Of a stretch of DNA of 6,735 bases, positions 5,287 through 6,735 are shown in pieces (position 1 is the stretch's first letter; each line of letters begins with the position of its first letter). The stretch lies in assembly GCA_039182515.1 (NCBI GenBank), contig JBCDCE010000091.1:1-6735 (forward strand), written 5' to 3'. The position numbers and the translations under genes were made by a program. A model generated the notes under the pieces. It ran no database searches. It was given only the letters and a program-made list of their open reading frames with translations, and was not told the DNA's origin. The DNA comes from JBCDCE01 sp039182515. Its GTDB lineage: Bacteria; Pseudomonadota; Alphaproteobacteria; Rhodobacterales; Rhodobacteraceae.

Positions 5287-6196
5287 GCCCCGCCACGCGC
5301 GTCACCGTGCGGGTGCCCCCCAAAGGTTGACCATTGATATCGAGAAGCGGCGCACCATCCAGCGTGAGCGCCCCACTGTCGATCGCCACATCCCGCAGGG
5401 GCGTCCCAATCGGTATGATCGCAGGCGCTGAGAAGCCACAGCTTTGCACCTCCCAACCCGTGCCAACGCGCTCATAGAGCAACCCTAGTTGCACCATGTC
5501 GCCCAAGAGCCCACCGGTGCCCCAAGGGATCGGTTGGCTTGTGCCATCCGGCGAAATGAAATTGACCTGAGGGTCGTGCTCCACGGTCACATAAAACGCG
5601 TCTTCCGAGACCCAGCCCACAAAATCCGCCGACAGCACAAAGCCCGTGCCCCAAAGCACTTCCGCCGTGGTGCCCGCCGGGCTCGCTCCCAGAGCGATTT
5701 CTTCGGCCAAGAACCCCGCCACCGTTTCAGGAATGTTCTCGTCTGTGGCGCAGTCCCGCGAGGCATCTCCAGCCAAGTTGTCGTCAGATGCCGCAAAGCT
5801 GCCCGAGAGCGCACGGTCAAAGACATAGACCCAGATGTCAAACTCACCGCCCGGAATGAATTCATAAAACTCAAACGCTATCTGCTCAGCTTCTGGTGAC
5901 CATGTGATCGACAAGGAATCCACCAAGCTCGCGTTCTCCAAGATACGCACTTCGTTGAAGTTAAACCCTTGATCCTGATCATCGCCTACAATTGTGGCTG
6001 TGCGCACAAAGGTCGCGATGTCCTCAAAGGCTGGATCAGGATCCGCATCGTGTTCGGTCACATAAGCAAATCGCGGCTCATCGGCCAAATCCGCTAGCCC
6101 TTCCAGGATTTGCTCAAAAATATCACAGCCCGAAAGCGCGCCAAAAGCCAGCAGTGGCAGGCCATAGCTCTTCAATTTTGTCGTATTACGAGGCAT
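5279..6196 (-). CDS. Predicted lipoprotein of unknown family
   Basis: A 305-residue protein with a type II signal peptide: basic start (MPRNTTKLK), hydrophobic core (YGLPLLAFGA) and lipobox LSGC, giving lipidated Cys24. The residue after it is Asp25, which in E. coli favours retention in the inner membrane; whether that rule holds here is uncertain. The mature part is acidic (many Asp and Glu, for example residues 38-60 and 137-155), has two more cysteines (Cys149, Cys253) that could form a disulphide, and looks mainly beta-stranded with short repeats of aromatic strands (ITWSPEAEQIAFEFYEF, FDIWVYVFDR, DAFYVTVEHDPQVNFISPDG). No catalytic motif or known domain was recognised. The start ATG at 6196 has AAGGGG seven bases upstream. 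It is divergent from the Fe-S carrier gene, possibly sharing an operator, and convergent with the sufT-like gene. Confidence 0.8.
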   Translation of the reverse strand: MPRNTTKLKSYGLPLLAFGALSGCDIFEQILEGLADLADEPRFAYVTEHDADPDPAFEDIATFVRTATIVGDDQDQGFNFNEVRILENASLVDSLSITWSPEAEQIAFEFYEFIPGGEFDIWVYVFDRALSGSFAASDDNLAGDASRDCATDENIPETVAGFLAEEIALGASPAGTTAEVLWGTGFVLSADFVGWVSEDAFYVTVEHDPQVNFISPDGTSQPIPWGTGGLLGDMVQLGLLYERVGTGWEVQSCGFSAPAIIPIGTPLRDVAIDSGALTLDGAPLLDINGQPLGGTRTVTRVAGPY

Positions 6197-6250
6197 GAAA
6201 TACCCCTTTTGCTAAAATGCGCGGATGTTCAGAGCCTAGCGCGCTGCTTC

Positions 6251-6265
6251 CCCTTGAGCCAAGGG
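6251..6265. promoter_or_regulatory. Perfect inverted repeat over face-to-face -35 elements
   Basis: CCCTTG-AGC-CAAGGG is a perfect 6-bp inverted repeat with a 3-base centre, in the 105-base gap between the divergent lipoprotein and Fe-S carrier genes. On the plus strand TTGAGC (6254-6259) is a possible -35 with TACCTA (6277-6282) 17 bases further. On the minus strand TTGGCT (6257-6262) is a possible -35 with TAGGCT about 18 bases on. Both candidate -35 elements therefore overlap within the dyad, so one bound protein could control both genes. Outer CGCG blocks (6240-6243, 6266-6269) flank it. The -10 matches are weak and the regulator is unknown. Confidence 0.4.
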
Positions 6266-6301
6266 CGCGTATTCCCTACCTATAGAGCAAAGGAGACATC
6301 C

Positions 6302-6667
6302 ATGTTTTCAATCCCCGGCAAGCAAGCCGTTACCATTACGCCAAAGGCCGCGGCTCAAATCGCCAAATTGATGGCCAAAGATGGCTCGCAAGGCCTTCGC
6401 ATTGGGGTCAAGAAAGGCGGCTGTGCGGGCATGGAATACACCATGGACTATGTCACGGAAATAGACCCCAACGACGAGGTTGTGGAAGTCGACGGCGCCC
6501 GCGTTTTGATCGCCCCGATGGCTCAAATGTTTCTATTCGGCACCGAGATCGACTATGAAGTGAGCCTGCTTGAGGCTGGATTTAAGTTTAAAAACCCCAA
6601 TGTGTCCGAGGCCTGCGGTTGCGGGGAATCCATCAAATTCGACGACGCTCTTTTCGCCAAATCCTAA
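6302..6667 (+). CDS. A-type Fe-S cluster carrier (SufA/IscA/HesB family)
   Basis: A 121-residue protein of the HesB/IscA family. It binds Fe-S clusters transiently and hands them to apo-proteins in the cytoplasm. The three conserved cysteines are present: Cys41 in VKKGGCAGMEYTMDY, and Cys105 and Cys107 in SEACGCGESIKF. The N-terminal VTITPKAAAQIAKLM and the central GTEIDYEVSLLEAGFKFKNPN are standard for the family. The ATG at 6302 is preceded by AAAGGAGA at ideal spacing; the frame continues upstream to 6110 but that part overlaps the divergent lipoprotein gene and has no family likeness. SufA and IscA cannot be told apart safely; proximity of a SufT-like gene favours a SUF role. The stop codon is followed with no gap by the ATG of the TfoX-like gene, indicating an operon. 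Confidence 0.95.
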   Translation: MFSIPGKQAVTITPKAAAQIAKLMAKDGSQGLRIGVKKGGCAGMEYTMDYVTEIDPNDEVVEVDGARVLIAPMAQMFLFGTEIDYEVSLLEAGFKFKNPNVSEACGCGESIKFDDALFAKS

Positions 6668-6735
6668 ATGGCCGTTGGGGCCGCGGATATTGCTTTTGCC
6701 TGCGACCTTTTTGAGGACCTAGGTGTCATCTTCAC
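6668..6735 (+). CDS. TfoX/Sxy N-terminal domain protein, 3'-truncated by window edge
   Basis: Only the first 22 codons are in the window: MAVGAADIAFACDLFEDLGVIF, then the edge. The pattern M-A-V-x-x-x-D-I-x-F-A-x-D-L-F-x-x-L-G is what I know as the beginning of small TfoX-N-domain proteins in alphaproteobacteria. In gammaproteobacteria TfoX/Sxy controls competence genes, but the short alphaproteobacterial proteins have no settled role. The ATG directly abuts the TAA of the Fe-S carrier gene (TAAATG), so translation is probably coupled to it. With so few residues the call is tentative. Confidence 0.6.
   Translation, partial: MAVGAADIAFACDLFEDLGVIF

Noticed and set aside
6110..6301. Upstream extension of the Fe-S carrier gene
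   Set aside because: It overlaps the divergent lipoprotein gene, has no family likeness, and the ATG at 6302 has an ideal Shine-Dalgarno sequence.

Overview
The window looks like chromosomal DNA from an alphaproteobacterium, most likely a Rhodobacterales (Roseobacter-type) genome. This rests on moderate GC content, protein sequences of roseobacter character, and a GC-rich hairpin string after a gene end that resembles intergenic elements I remember from that order. No database search was possible, so the placement is from recognition only.

Layout from left to right. (1) The C-terminal part of an unrecognised small protein enters from the left edge and ends at 404. (2) A 320-base gap follows; it contains five CATA(C) half-sites at 11-12 base spacing and a pair of TTGCGCAATTC repeats. 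(3) A small four-helix membrane protein of DUF4149/TMEM205 type lies at 725-1114. (4) A hairpin cluster at about 1139-1179 separates it from the convergent minus-strand pair: a secreted YHYH-domain protein (1187-1945) preceded by tgt (2022-3152). (5) A 109-base divergent gap leads to a plus-strand gene (3262-4650) encoding a fused RimB-like retropepsin domain plus RimK-like ATP-grasp glutamate ligase. (6) A 244-base intergenic stretch (4651-4894) is dense in inverted repeats, including a perfect 11-bp stem. (7) A SufT-like DUF59 protein (4895-5257) is followed by a convergent predicted lipoprotein of unknown family (5279-6196, minus). (8) A 105-base divergent promoter region contains a perfect inverted repeat. 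(9) An A-type Fe-S carrier of the SufA/IscA/HesB family (6302-6667) is followed directly by the start of a TfoX/Sxy N-terminal-domain gene that runs off the right edge.

Functionally this is mostly housekeeping DNA. Three themes are visible: modification of the translation machinery (tgt for queuosine in tRNA, RimK-like for a ribosomal-protein or other C-terminal glutamate tail), Fe-S cluster biogenesis (the SufT-like protein and the A-type carrier), and envelope proteins without known function (DUF4149, YHYH, lipoprotein). I do not see a phage, an insertion sequence, a CRISPR array, a tRNA or an rRNA. The most unexplained pieces are non-coding: the structured leader before the sufT-like gene, the phased CATAC array, and the shared inverted repeat between the lipoprotein and the Fe-S carrier. 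No clearly new multi-gene system is evident.
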